Positions 1-12,768 of a stretch of 64,000 bases of DNA are shown in pieces. The notes under the pieces were generated by a model. It was not told where the DNA came from, made no database searches, and saw nothing but the letters and a program-made list of their open reading frames with translations. Made by a program: the position numbers and the translations under genes. Every line of letters begins with the position of its first letter. Position 1 is the first letter of the stretch. The DNA is from Xanthoparmelia taractica (Eukaryota; Ascomycota; Lecanoromycetes; Lecanorales; Parmeliaceae), in the NCBI GenBank assembly GCA_033085395.1, contig JANQBS010000028.1, forward strand, positions 1 through 64,000, given 5' to 3'.

Positions 1-68
1 GTGCATATCCTAGGATTGTGCATATCCTAGGATTGTGCATATCCTAGGATTGTGCATATCCTAGGATT
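1..68. repeat. Tandem repeat, four copies of 17 bp
   Basis: Four perfect head-to-tail copies of GTGCATATCCTAGGATT fill the first 68 bases; the array may continue to the left of the window. Each unit contains the 10-bp palindrome ATCCTAGGAT, so the array presents a regularly spaced dyad. No coding frame is associated with it. Confidence 0.95.
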
Positions 69-1113
69 AACGAGTAGATGAATCTATCCTAACCAGATTC
101 AGTACCTTATACATGCCCTGGCTATCTTCCGTGGCTTCGATCGAGCTACTCCGTGATCACTTCGTAATAGGCTTGGCAGCCACCCAAGATGCCTCGCCCG
201 TGCACCAGGTAGACGGCGTTCCGGCTCGGTGGGAGGGTAGCGAGGGATTCGACTTGGGTGAGAGGCATTGTACTTTGTACTTCGTACCGAGCTGCGACCC
301 TCAGCCCCAATCATGTCTGCAAGAGATGAATCTAGACTATTTGGAACTTCTCGGAGACATCGGATATACTCGGCACTCGGCGACTCCGTACCACTTATCA
401 CAGGCATGAAGACGAGAGTGCTCGATTGCGAGCTGTGGAACATGCATCTTCATATCAAGGCAACAAATTATCCTTCTCTTTCCTTTAATCCAGATTCGTC
501 TGATGTGGAGTATACGTGTAACATCACCTTTTATCTGAAAGCACAGCATTTTGTGCATACGCAAGTCGTATATATACGAGCTGTAGCGTACACGTCGCAA
601 AACGTCTTTCCCTACCTTTTAAACAATTCTATAAATCAGCCGGTCCAATCCTTCATCATGTCTATTTCTTGCACATTCAAAAGTAGTAAAAGAATAAAAT
701 CTAGCCCCAGTCAAACAAACGAGCTTCTCCTTCTCCACTTCGGTTTATCCTTATCGCACTTCCGTGATCTTGACCCCGTGGCCTTGCAGGTCCTATATGT
801 CGAATACACATTGAGTTTATCTGTATGTTCTGTATTGCCGCGCTGTGAGTAAGTGCTTGGGAGGTTCTATGCAGATATCGTGTGATGTGACATGCCTTGT
901 TTAGAAGAAATGTCGCTTTTATCTGGCCACAATCTGCCATTTCATACCACTCTTACCGGCCAGTCCTCTCACGGAAACCACCAATAATCTGTCTGTCCCT
1001 TCCATAATGATAACAGCCCCCTTATGGGTCTAATACTCTATTCATATCTACGCCAGCAGCGCTTTGATTTCTTTTCTCTGCCAACCAAGTTCCAATCAAT
1101 AGCGCAAGAGTCT
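69..1113. other. Non-coding stretch, no supported gene
   Basis: Only short open frames overlap here and none shows a recognisable family motif or a consistent splice structure. On the minus strand, 146-268 holds an ATG-started frame of 40 codons of unknown value. I see nothing else, apart from weak ankyrin-like fragments near 1040-1110 that belong to the adjacent relic. Confidence 0.5.
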
Positions 1114-1720
1114 TCAGGCTCTTGTCAAGACATCCCATTTCCTCATACTATAGAGAGTGCCGTGGCTGAGTAAAACGTGGACCATCTCACGACATCGTCC
1201 AGCCGCTCGGTGAAGTTGTGTCAATTCTCTTAGACGCCTTACAGTCGCGCTAGGCCGATGATCCAGAAGTGTCTGCGTGATAGTAGCACGATCATTGTCG
1301 GCTGCCTCATGTAATCAAGACCATTCATCATTTTACACGGATTGATCTCGACTCGCCCCTTGCTTGAGCAGCATCGGTACTACTTCCCCGCCAGAAAATA
1401 ACATCGCAAGATATAGTGGTGTTTTTTGTGTGATCCATAGTTTCCACAAAGACATCAGCCCCAAGCTCAGGCGGAAATCTCGCAGTATTGAGATTTCCAA
1501 AATAAATGTTGCATGATGAAGAACCACGGTCTCGCGGCGGTCCCCAGCGTTTGCCAACAAGCTTAGAAGCTTTGCTGGTCCAAATCCAGCACCCACCTGC
1601 AAACCAGTTTTCCTAAAGCAATGTCGGCTCTTCCACCGCTCGCGATGTCGCTTGTATTCTATAACATGTGTCATGGAAAGATGAGGTTCTGCGCAGCACG
1701 TGCTAGGTCCGATATATTGG
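1114..1720 (-). pseudogene. Decayed ankyrin-repeat gene
   Basis: Several pieces of the ankyrin consensus can be read on the minus strand in different frames. At about 1345-1437 the frame reads TPLYLAMLFSGGEVVPMLL followed by KQGAS, a textbook ankyrin unit (TPL..A...G...V..LL..GA). At 1114-1314 another frame reads LHEAADNDR..ITQTLLDH and then QLHRAAGRCREMVHVLLSHG, two further units. A short stretch just upstream reads LSLGADVF in yet another frame. The frames are broken by stops and by at least one shift at a run of six A/T bases near 1421. Ankyrin repeats mediate protein-protein contacts and are abundant in fungal accessory and NLR-type proteins. An intact parent gene is not present. Borders are approximate. 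Confidence 0.6.
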
Positions 1721-2734
1721 ACCCTCCTTACGATCTGATAATCGACCAAACGCACACCCTCAGCCTTGGTGCGGCCAAATATACCAAGCCTGAAAGGCAC
1801 TACTACGCCATTATCGCTATCCAAGAAGAGAATCTGACCGATTGCACCGCCGCACACAATCAACTCATTCATGGGGAGAATGTAGAGTATCACTTTTACA
1901 CGTGAGGATACATTGTGACAACCTGGGGAGGGTGATGGCGTATGATATGGTGAGCGAGGTGCTGGATGGGCTGGGCTGTTTGATGGAGATACAGTAGAGT
2001 GGGATATGTGAGGCAATTCTTGGAGTGTTGGAGATGAGGAGGCCTGGTGGCGCATATATCAGTACGAGAGGAGTTGTTGGGAACGCTCTGGATTTAAGAA
2101 GTGAATTAAGGGCGGGAAGCTGAGCGCTTCTAGGTCCAGTAACAGTGTCAGCTGCGGCGCGAACCCTGTAAATTTCAGCCCAAAGATATACAAGCTCTTG
2201 AGTGGATTGCCTCTTCAGATCACGTAGGTGAGTTGGTCAGTATCTGCAGAAAGACTGGACATAAGTGTTTGTCCTATCAAAGTAGATGGGCGGGCAATCC
2301 AACACCTCTTGAATACATTGCTATAGCATTGGATCTATCGCCTCCGATTTTAAGTAAGGATCCTTGAAAATTGCCTCAAGGAATTTTGCATCTTCTGGAT
2401 CACGGCAAGATTCAGATCTCAGATCGAATGGTTGAGTCTTTGGAAAAGGTTACTAGGCACCCTTGCTTCAACGTAGTATATAGGTCATGGTGAAGTGAAA
2501 GGTGCGACGTGGATACCTCACTTGTATCAGATTAAAAGAAGTGATGAAGGCTGTGAAGGGAAAATGTGGCTCTGAACGTGGGCAGGCGACTCTCATGATA
2601 ACTATTGATGTTGCACAAGGACCAGCGTTGGGCATGACATTGAATGCAGTGTAGTCATTGAATCATAGTCTCATGATACGTTTTATCTAGAGGAATACAA
2701 GAGGTAGTAACAGTCGGCCTTTGCGACGACATCG
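1721..2734. other. Spacer between ankyrin relic and nitrate transporter
   Basis: A minus-strand open frame runs through to 2055 in continuity with the relic, with a proline/serine-rich beginning, but I cannot assign it. From 2056 to 2734 I see no gene; this is the 3' flank of the transporter. Confidence 0.4.
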
Positions 2735-4494
2735 TTACGGTGCTTGTACTTGCCCTTTCGGCACAGGCCTAATCCAAGCGACGAGCAAGCTTGCGGCAAT
2801 ATTCACGACCCCAACAATCCAAAGCACCTTGGCATAATGCGTGCCATTGTACCTTGCGATCAAGAGATAGACGATACCGCCAAGGTCACCCGCAGCACCT
2901 GCGACACCGGTGATGAGACCTGCAGAGTTGGTGATCAGTCTTCTCCGTTAAGTGAAAGCCTTGATGTCACCCAAGACTCACCATTGAAAGTCGGGTGCAC
3001 GTGGGGTAGCAGCGCAAACACCGAACCATTGCCCGCCTCTTCAAAAAATGCCAATCCTGTCATCAATCCCATCATAGTGGCCTTGTTGTGGGGATTGAGG
3101 AAGCCAATGATTATCATGAAGACGCCCATGATGACTGCAAGAGAATGCAGCAGTATCTTCTTTCCCCAAAGCGAGCCGGTGGACCGATATATGAGATCGC
3201 TAATCATTCCGCCCATCGGTCTGAAGATTGCATTGAGCAGACCGTACATCGCTGCCCACCGGCCTGACCCTGTTTGACCCAGCGACTTGAAGTTTTGCAG
3301 ATAGTAAGCTCCGAGGAACGAGTTGACGGCTAGTTCGGTACCAAAGGTACAGAAATAGGCTACTATGAGAGTAATGGTCGGCAGAGAGACGAGTGCTTTG
3401 ACGTAGCCATGGTAGGTAGGTTTTTCGACAAGTTCCCAGCTAGCCGCATTCAGGAAGTCTTGCTCGTCGAGCACGGCTTCGTGGTCTCGGCTTCGACTGC
3501 GTGTCGAGTTAAGTTCTAGGCTTTGATTAGAAAATCGTCGTTTAGAGTCCTTGCGCGCATGCTTTCGGGGCCCAGAGATCGAAGTCTGGGTGCCAAACGT
3601 GCTGACGTACACATCGCGGTGCTCGGCCTGTCGTTGCATGTCGTAGGCACGGGAGGACCACTGTCCGGTTGGAGCATCTGGACATGCGATGATGATTAAG
3701 AGAGCTGTCACTGCAATTAGGATAAAAGGCACCACGAAGGTGACACGCCAAGCTGTATGAGACGAGAGATGTTGGCGTTGGACAAGGGAGTCGAAAATTG
3801 CTGGCATCAAGAAGTAGGTGACGCCCGATCCAGCATTTCCCAAGCCTGCTGCTAGGGCGTTGGCAGTACCAACAATGTTCTTGTCGAAAAATCCGGTCGT
3901 CCATACTTGGCAAGGCACGAAGCTACCTCCCAAGATGCCAATGGAGAAGCGCAGAGCAATGAGACCACTGGCGCTCTGGACAGTGCCTGCTAGCGCTGTG
4001 GGAATGGCACCAGCTATAGTACGCATAGTCAGCAAATTTTGTGCTGGCCAAATGATCGACCGTATTGTATGCTTCAGCTGTATCTCAACGGTGGGGGAAT
4101 CCGAGATTGGTCTTGCGAATCGGTTCTCGCGGACTAGCCTAGGAACGACATGGAAGAACTGCTTACCTATGAGGATTGCGGCAAAAGTCCATCTCGGCCC
4201 AAATCGATCACAAGCAGCACCCGCAGTCAGTCGTACTATCAGGGTTGCGGTCAAAGCGACGATGTTTGAGTTGGCGATTTGGTCTTGGGCGAGACTAAGA
4301 TCCTTTTTGATGGTAACAGTCAATAATGGTGGGAATGCGTACCAGGACCAGAAGGCGACAAAGAATGACCACCACGAGAGAAGGAAGACTCTGCCGTAGA
4401 CATTGAACGGGTTGAGAATAGGTATCGATTGAGCTTTGTTGTTCACAGGATTGATTGCGGGAGCTCGCCAGAGTGAGGCTATCGTGGATCCCAT
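2735..4494 (-). CDS. crnA: Nitrate/nitrite porter, NNP family (CrnA/NrtA type)
   Basis: Predicted to import nitrate across the plasma membrane by proton symport, feeding nitrate and nitrite reductases that are not in this window. Exons on the minus strand are 4494-4167, 4013-2982 and 2919-2735 (514 residues; the family is about 500). The start at 4494 gives MGSTIASLWRAP followed by the family N-terminus IPILNPFNVYGRVF...SWYAFPPLLTVTI. Both nitrate signatures are visible: GLGNAGSGVTYFLMPAIFDS and YGLLNAIFRPMGG. A long charged cytoplasmic loop (about residues 245-325) separates the two six-helix halves, as in fungal members. Intron 1 (4014-4166, 153 nt) ends CTGACTATGCGTACTATAG; because it is a multiple of three without a stop, an unspliced reading also stays open. 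Intron 2 (2920-2981) restores HPTFN-GLITGVAGAAGDLGG. The C-terminus is WIRPVPKGQVQAP. Identification is firm; the transported ion (nitrate against nitrite) is inferred from family. Confidence 0.9.
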
Positions 4495-6166
4495 AATTTT
4501 TTGCTCTTCATAGTCTCTTCGCACCAGATGGACCTTTAGGACGGTAGCGTGACAGGAATTCAATTACAGGGCTTCAATTCTTGCGAAGTCAGGTCTCCTC
4601 ATGGCACAATAAAAATGATAGTCAACCCGCAGAGTGAATGGGGCGGCGCACAAAAGACTTATTTGAGGGAAAGGAGAGATGTCAAGAAGAGACGAATTAG
4701 GCTTCTAGCAGGACACCCACAGGGAAATATATTTAGCGAAGTGACCGCATAGCTAGTGTAATAAGGAGCGACTTCGACTCTCAGAGGGAAGTTAGAAAGC
4801 AATACCGGCCATGCAATAAGGCGGCGCGGAAACGGGAGAGACGACCCATGAAGAATCCCTTTCGTTCGGACAATACTCCGAACTCAATACTGGAGGCTTT
4901 GGGCGAAGTACGAAGTATGTGCATGGTCTTCATGTTGCGCTTTGATTATATGCACTACGACGGAGCCTCGACGCAGGCTCATGTCAGAGTCCCAAGATGA
5001 TGAAGACGTGCATTAAATGTCAGCTGAAGTGCATAATGGCAAGTCAGAACGAAGGTGGTAGGTTTTCTGGGGTACCCTTTGGTGCCCTTATCGAACCAAA
5101 AGGTAGTTCTGATAGGGACGCTTACGTACTTCTAGGCATCTCCGGCCCGCAACGTGGGGGCTTCGGCATCGCGCCACTTCTGGCAGTCTGACTAGTCCTG
5201 AATCAGCATGGTGTATCAGCATGCTGGTGCCCCTTGGCTGGGATTGACGGGATAATACGTGAATGGACTGCGAGTCAAATCCCTGGATACCACACCTTGG
5301 CACCCATTCTCTTATCTGAGACAGCCCAAAATTCCAACCCTTTTCTCCCACGGTGAAGGTTTTGTCGGTGGATGGTAAGACGCCATGGGAACGCATTTGA
5401 CGTGCCCTAATGCATGTGCTGATTGATACGCCTTCTAGGCCCCCTACTGGTCAAAGCTTCGGATCTCCTCGCCTTCGGACGACAGTCGCATTCTGCTATA
5501 CCTTTACGATGAGGCTTCGGGGCAGTGGGTGTGCCAGAAATAGGGCATCCTTGGGGAAGCCTTACGCTTCTAATAAGAAAATCTGTAACCCTAACCCCAT
5601 CTCTGAACACAACGGATCCCGGAAGGTTGCGATAAGAGATTTTTACTGTTCCAAATTGTGGCCGTGTTGCAGTAGTGCAGAACTTGTTCCTCGTCACCAC
5701 CGTCCATTTTTTTTTCTATTAAATTCGCATGTCGCCTGTTCCTAGCTCGGACGTACCGCAGACTTCAATTTCTTATCTGAGATCCATCCGTGGTGAGGAT
5801 TTCACCAATCCATTCATCGTTACTGTTCGAAGCCCGATATAACAAGTAGCCTAACCTTGGCACAAGTAGCGATTCAGCGTGACCATAATAGAGGGGCGTG
5901 GCTACCTTAGTGGATTCGACGCGCCGTGATTGTGCGCGCTGAATTGCAGCGCAAAAGCAATATCACCGAAGACGGGGCGCTTGCAAGGATTTTGAGGGCC
6001 GTCGGGCGGAAATACAAAAGCAGAAGCCACTCTAACTGTTAGGGCCGAGCGCCGAACCAAAAGAATGTACGGTCTGCGGACTCGTTATCGATAATGGACG
6101 ACGTAGAAAAGCCTCAAGCCAGGACATTGTCAGTACGGCGAGGGCAGAAGTAATATCCGAGCAACC
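4495..6166. promoter_or_regulatory. Divergent intergenic region, transporter / DUF8004-like gene
   Basis: This 1.67 kb lies between two genes that diverge, so it should hold both promoters. GATA-core sequences occur, as expected upstream of a nitrogen-regulated gene, but GATA is too common to prove control by an AreA-type factor. Short open frames at 4997-5191, 5088-5396 and 5410-5745 look random. A telomere-like AACCCTAACCCC occurs near 5588. Promoter content is inference. Confidence 0.4.
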
Positions 6167-8340
6167 ATGAAAGGGCTAGAGCAGGCAGTGAATATCAAGC
6201 TGTGGCCTGGGAATGCAGAGCCAGTGAAAGCTTGGGGCAAACTCAAGCGGGTAAGTATACTTCAATTCAACTCTCCGTGTCCACTGCAAGGAAGCCTGAC
6301 TGGGAAAGCCAGAGCTTCTCGGAAGGAAGACTGACGTTCTAATCACTTTAGGACCCTGAGCTCTGGGACGAAAGCGGGGATATGCTGATATTCTTCGGTC
6401 GTGGATATCCGGACCCCTCTTTTCGAATATCCTCAAGTCTGATTGAAGAGACCAAGTCAGCGAGCCTACTTGACATGTTGGACAAGGGAATGATCCAACC
6501 GGAAAGCTCCAAGAAGAATCAAGAGTCTGGAGTACAGTACAAGCTGTACATGGACGCCCGTTCTGGAGGATCAAAAGTTGACGTTTTGCGATACCACATC
6601 ACGACGCGAAATTTCTTTGCCTTTCTCCTTCGCAAGCCTCTGGTTGGATTTACATATTACCAGGCACTCGTCGATCTGCATGAACGTCTGGACGAGTACT
6701 TGCCAGCTGGCGTTGATAGTGCGGTTGCCCTTCAATCGTACTTAGTCATGATTGGTCTTGTGAATGTATCGAATGAGCCTCGGGCTGCTGCAGGTCTTCT
6801 GGCTTGGAGTGAAGATGTGAGATGGAAAAATGGATGGCGCGAGGCGTAGGTACACCTCCAAGTCATCCTATTTTGCTTTATATGTCACATTACGAGGCCA
6901 GTTGTCCATCTCTACGCTAAACTTCATAGCATCGCCGAAATTATTCAACTGTGCTGTTCAGTCTGAGGGTTCAGGTTACCGTGGTCTGTGTTGATAGGGA
7001 AACATGCTGACTTAAGTAGTTTTGTACATAGTGTTGGCATGTACGAGGATCTCAGAGATCTGCGGGAAAGTGCCGATATCAGCCTAGCAACAACAGCGCA
7101 TTTGGATCGAGCACATCTCGAACTTCAAGCTCGCATTCTTGAAGCTGAAGATCACTTAACAGCATTTTATTTCGATGACGCGCACTATGCTCAGGAAGAC
7201 ATGCCGCCAACGGTTCGAGCGGCTTCGATTAGATTCCGAAAGTTCCTCGGGCAGTTTTATGAAAAGGAATATCAGAATTGGCCACTACGAAGAGGCCAAC
7301 ACGGGCCGTCGTTAGACAGAATGGTTGTCAGCCGGCTGCAGGAGGACTTCAATGCGTTATATGAATATAATGTGGACAGGAACGTGGAGTGGAACGGCGG
7401 CGACGAAATCGAGGACCGAAAGAACAGAGCTCTGCTCAAATCCGTCAATGCGCTAAACTTTGGCCTTGACGGCGACGATCTTCGAATGTTGGGCGTTTTG
7501 AGGAACTTAGACTGCAGGCTCAACGCCTCTCATATTCCTCATCCATACCCTCTGCTTCCGCCTTCAATACCTGGGCCATCCCCAGCAAAAAAGTCTTTGT
7601 TTGGCGGGAAAAAGAAAGACAAAGCTCGAGAATCGCGCATAGCGCATGCATACGCTGAGGCTAGCAATGCTTCCTTGTTGAGACGTGAGCACACTGATAA
7701 CGACCTGCTGGAGGCTTTCGTCCGCTTCGAACAGGCTGACCATCCAGGCGATATTGATCCTCGAGAAGCGCGAAGAGAGAGGTGGATCATCATTTACTGT
7801 GTATTACAGACGTTGGCGGGGATTTCTGTGGACGTCCCAAACCTGAGCTTCGACGGCGATGTAAGCTACTTCCTCAACACGCGGCTGCAGGGGCTCCCTC
7901 CATGGAGTCCTACAGACAGGATTTTCTTGGACGCGTCCCGTGAACAGAGTCATTGCTGGACCACGAGCAAAACCTGGTCTCTTGACCACCTTGAGCGATG
8001 GACAACGCAGAGTGGATCCAATTCATACGCAACAAGCGATAGTACCCCTCAAAACCGCCCCTTGTCACCAGAGTCTCAATCCGATACATATACGTTCTTC
8101 GACTCAAATCGGAACACGACTTATAGTGAGCTTGAAACCCACGACGCTTATCACAAAGACGACTTCAGCCCGGTCACCGAGACAAGTCTTAGCACAGATC
8201 CGAATCCTCCGCCTGAATATCCAGTTGTCGCACCAAAATTTGCTGCAATGGTTGGCATTGATCGCTATACCACAAAACCCCTTCCTTTCCGCCCATATCA
8301 AGGAAGCAAGCGGGATTCAGAGGTCGGGCGTGCGAGTTGA
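6167..8340 (+). CDS. DUF8004-like fungal protein
   Basis: A 633-residue protein of unknown function. Exons are 6167-6250, 6352-6845 and 7017-8340. Exon 1 starts MKGLEQAVNIKLWPGNAEP; exon 2 continues DPELWDESGDMLIFFGRGY and contains PSFRISSSLIEET, the pattern I associate with the fungal DUF8004 family (LWD..GD.L.YF...PSFR..S..). The junction of exons 2 and 3 gives WREASFVHSVGMYEDL, followed by a helix-rich segment with LDRAHLELQ. A lysine-rich stretch KKSLFGGKKKDKA and a basic/acidic middle precede a conserved-looking ERWIIIYCVLQTLAGISVDVP. The C-terminal 130 residues are serine/threonine-rich and probably disordered. No signal peptide or transmembrane segment is visible. The family name is from memory of fungal annotations; the gene itself is well supported by consistent splicing. 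Confidence 0.8.
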
Positions 8341-11300
8341 AAGGCTAGGCGCTTGTCACTCATTTGATATGCTAAGTTGTATTCGATCCCCAAGCGGCAA
8401 GAGTCGCGGCTCATGCAGCTCAAAAGACGCATGCGTCAAAGGAAAGTCGCTTCATGGTCGTGTTCCTCGGCTCGGTACCTCGTTGCCACGGGGATCTGGC
8501 AATTTTCTTGTGTTCACCATCTCTGTCTGTTGGGGAGGAAACTTTCTGCTCCTCACACTTTATGCTCATGGTGTCGTACCGAACAATGTTTTGGCGGCGA
8601 TTGTTCCAAAGCTGGTGAAATACCATGTACTCAATGTGATGCTTCGGCTGAAGCCTACTAAGAAAACTCTCTATCTTACATGAGAGCGACCTGGACAATC
8701 ACTCCATGGCTGACCTTGCCGAGTCATCCCAGCAAAGCTTTTGCCAGAATGAGAGACTTAGCGAGGTTCTGCATCGCTTGGGTTGATTTGTATTTCGAAA
8801 GCGTTTCGACGCTTGCCAAGAACATCAGCTGGCGCCGCCAAGCACCAAGTTAGTCGCCCATCCAAGAGAAGATATGGCGCAGTATAGAGCTACACGTGTT
8901 GGAGACGATGGAGCGTTCGGTCCGCGTATTGAGGCCTTCAAAGGTTCGTTGCTAGGTTCGGCCGGGCAGCGGGATCTTAGTCAAGGAAGGTTAGAGGTAG
9001 TAGGAGTATGGTGGAGTGCTGAAGATCGCAGATGCTTGAATGTTGAATGAAAATGTAATCAATCAGGAAGCGTGGTAGTTGTTGCCATTGCCGCGGCTAT
9101 CCTTCGTTGCGAGTTCTTCAAAGGTGTCAGCCAGGAAAATGGATGCTTTTGGTCCATTTATCTCACAAGTCCACTGCACAAATGTGTAAGCAGCTAAGAC
9201 GAATCCATGAAGCCTTATTTTGGCCCAAGGCTCCAGGTAAGAAGGTCGTTCACCAAGCCCTTCGGTTACCCATCAGTGTCCTTTCCGATTTATCAATTCC
9301 TAGCAAATGGCGATCCTCATAACTCTTCAACAACCTGATTCATAATCAGTCTTGATGTCTCATGGGTTAAATTCAATGCAATACGTGCAAGACATGTCGT
9401 ATACAGTGCTAGGTCTGAACGTGCCTCATGTATTCCCTACCTAACTGCTTCCAAGTCTTCACTGCTCTAGTCTAAGCCGCCAAATTCATCCGGAACCCGT
9501 TCATCACTAGAGCTTCCATGAAAGCTGTCGGGGTTCTCAAGAGACTTCATTTGGCATTCTAATCCGATGACGATGTTTTTGAATCCTAACAAAAAGGCTA
9601 GGGCTTAATAGAGCGATGTTGCTCGTATCTCGACGTGTCCGATGTGGTATTCTTTGAAATTTGCGCAAGACGTCTTACGTCCAGCGCTACGTTCGGCAAA
9701 CTGAGCAAGGATCGGCTGGTATAAGCGATCGAAACAGTGACGAGGAGGCTGTGCATGGCGGGTTCGCTCAAAGTGTTGTCGTCTTCCCAAGGGGAATATT
9801 CAATGTGATCTGCTTCCTAGATCGAATGTTCGAAGTGCTCTCATGCATCAAGGATCATTTCGACGTCCATTGTTTCTTCTGCATGTGGTGCTGTAAGATG
9901 CTAGGAAAGACGAGCAAGGACCCGCAACGGTCTAGGCACATTTGTAAAGCAGAAATTGGTTTTTGATAGTAGCTGCTCTGCCGCCTCCCTTCGTACGGCC
10001 TCAGGGACTTGCAAGGTTGCTGCGTCTGTAGCACCGGGTATGAGGATCAGAGGATGTGATGCGATTCGAAATTACCATGGCGATACAGCAGCGAATTTGT
10101 TCCCTACGGTGCGGGAGGGAGCCAATAACATTTTGATGACAAGTACAGTTGATATACCTTGTCTGAGCATCCGCCTGTGGTTGTGATGGTACTTGTCAGT
10201 ATGAAGGAAAAGAGATTGAAATTGTCGCAGGAGTCAAGTCAGGAACATAGCCGACGCTAAGATCAACTCCCTGTGCTCCCACGAACCGTCCCACATCCTC
10301 ATCCCCAGCTGCCAAATCGTCAGATACGTCTAACACCACTATCAAATCTTGGAGTCATGCTAGCTGGCTGATTCTCTGAAATTGGTTCCCTGCTGGAGCC
10401 ACATAACCTTTCCACACTTGCCGCTCTGCTAGCGTCCAGGAATCCTCATCGCTTTGGCAAAGCACAACCAGCTATCACCAACACTAAATCTCAAGTGAAT
10501 ATCTAGCTGACTGCGAGCCTGTAGGCAGACTAGAGTTGCAAAGTGTGCGCCCTATCTCTAGGTAATGCAAAGTTGCAGCCGTTATCCTCCCCGCCCGATT
10601 CATCAGAAGAAACACGGAAATCTTCTACAAGCTCAAGATTTTTGCACCCTCGCTCGCCTAGCCAATCTTGTTCAAGGTCTCTAGGATAGTGGGAAGATGC
10701 TCTGACACGGCGACGGCGTGCCAGGTCTCACTACACCAATACCAGATGGCAATCACTTACATAGAATCGACAATATCGAATTCTTGAAAAATAAAAAATA
10801 AAAATAAAAAACACACTCGACGAATTCACCTGCGGCTCAGGATTTTGGTAGATACAATCACGGCAGAGAGCTCATGCTGCTATTCGTGACTGGGGGCCAG
10901 GATTCAATCGCTGCTTTCAGCAAATTACCTCAAATCCTGGAGTCTGGCATTGGTGCACATCGCAGCTTCTCAAACCCAGTTGTTCCTCTTAATTGTTTTT
11001 ATGGAGGCAAATACTACGGTGTACAATTCGTGATTCATGACTCAGGCTGATCACGAGTACAAGACGATGCTAAAGCTAATCCGGGGGCTGTGTCTACGAA
11101 CGGCAGCAATCTAACACTCTGATGAGATATCGATGAGGATGAATGCAGAGTGGAGTGACTGCAAACATTTGAAATTGGATAATGACAGCTTCCGACATCA
11201 GAGAAGGGCGAACAACAAAGTGTTTCGACCTCACACAACTTATCTCAGCGCTCTTAAATATTCCTTTTGCCCCATACCATATAACTGGGGTGTGTTGGCG

Positions 11301-12768
11301 ACCGAGAGAGCCGTTCAACTATCTCAGCTCTTTGTGCATCGAAAGCATTAGTCCAAATTTATTTCCCTCAAGCTCAAGAGTATTCCAGTGTCTGAAGTTC
11401 ATCTGGAAATGAACCCAGGCCAGAACACGAACTCTCTCTGTATCGTCTCACATGCCTCTAGGCCATAAGAACTGACGGAAAAAGTGAGACATAGTTCATG
11501 GAAGACCACTTCCGGGGCATTTTCAACAATTAATGGAATCAAGCACTGGAACAATTTCTGCCAATTCGAGTCAGGTGATCTATTCGCAACCACCAATGCA
11601 CCATCTCCCATCTCCCCATAACCTCACCAACGCTCAATGAACCACCAGTCAGCACCCTCTTGCCATCACCCCTCGCAAAGCAGTAGGAATCTAATACAAA
11701 CCCTAGGATACCAATCAATGCCCAGCGTTACAATTCCAGCCAGCACATCAAATAAAAGCAACGTACGCAATGCCCGCTAACATTGCCAGTACACGAAGGT
11801 GAAAATATCGAGACCAAATAGAGTCACCATAACAGTATCTGCGCGGGGAGATATCTTATCGTCTGAGCTAGGAACGACGTGGGCTGGAACCAATTCTTGA
11901 ACGCCGTCCATACCTTCAGAATCTACACATTGCTCTTTTTGTGCTAGAGTGATATGGTCACCTTTATTGGGAAATCCCGATTCGGTAACATGTTGAGGAT
12001 CTGTGGCGGAGATTCCATGCGGTAGTCGGTAAGCATACTAGATTCTCATTGCTTGAATGTAACGCAGCTCATTCTGTTTGGTAGCCTTCTTCTTTGCCTT
12101 TCATCGCTGGATTTCCGGAGGCTTACTAAGTACGAGACTTGTGCTGTGTGAACAAGAGAGACACTGGAAGGGATGAGACCTGCAATTTAAAGATGGTGCA
12201 TAACGGATGGTTGTACCATATGGTGAGCAGTTTCCGCTACCAATCGGGACAAAACAGTAGGAACCTATGGGGGCGCCGGGGTTGCTTTGTGTTATGTGTT
12301 TATTTTTGGTTGTAAATTTGATCGAAGCTGGGCCACAACAAGCAGTGTAGTGAGTTTTCAAGCTCTCAAGAGGCCAGGTACCTTCAACCCCCATTCTACC
12401 GCCCGAAAAATGAGACTAGTTACTAGTCAGAGAAGGACCCCTTGAGTCGATGTGCAAGATGCACACATCCTCTACAGAAGACCAAAAAGCCATGGAATCT
12501 CGTACCGAACGGTCTAGGCGCTGTTCGCCGATTTTAACAAAGACATTCATACACGTCTGTATCTCATTGATGTTCAGATAGGACAGCAAGACAAAGAGAA
12601 ATTCATGCGAACCAATGATGCGATGAGACACACAAAGAGAAAATGAAGCAAACAGATCTCAAATTTCCCGGTGCAGTATACGATATGTGAGAGTATTGTA
12701 TCCATCCATTGTCTTCTAATCATTCCACCACCATTCTCAACCCACCAAACTCCCCCATTCCATCCAAC
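8341..12768. other. Gene-poor 4.4 kb stretch with coding-like scraps
   Basis: No intact gene was found. Around 8730-8950 a plus-strand frame reads RMRDLARFCIAWVDLYFES, then KNISWRRQAPS, an in-frame TAG, and IWRSIELHVLETMERSV; the composition is protein-like, so this may be a decayed exon. On the minus strand at about 9620-9900 another frame reads NTLSEPAMHSLLVTVSIAYT between stops. An A/T-rich tract of AAAAATAAAA type lies at 10786-10812. The rest (about 9970-12700) shows only short, unrelated open frames. I cannot name any parent family. Confidence 0.45.

Noticed and set aside
113..852. Overlapping plus and minus open frames near the window start
   Set aside because: No family motif, no splice structure and mutually overlapping frames; the 40-codon ATG frame at 146-268 (-) is too short to support.
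2744..3277. 177-codon plus frame
   Set aside because: Antisense shadow of the nitrate transporter exons; the minus strand carries clear NNP signatures.
12709..12768. Upstream extension of the coiled-coil protein
   Set aside because: The extension would begin at TTG; the ATG at 12769 has a good context.
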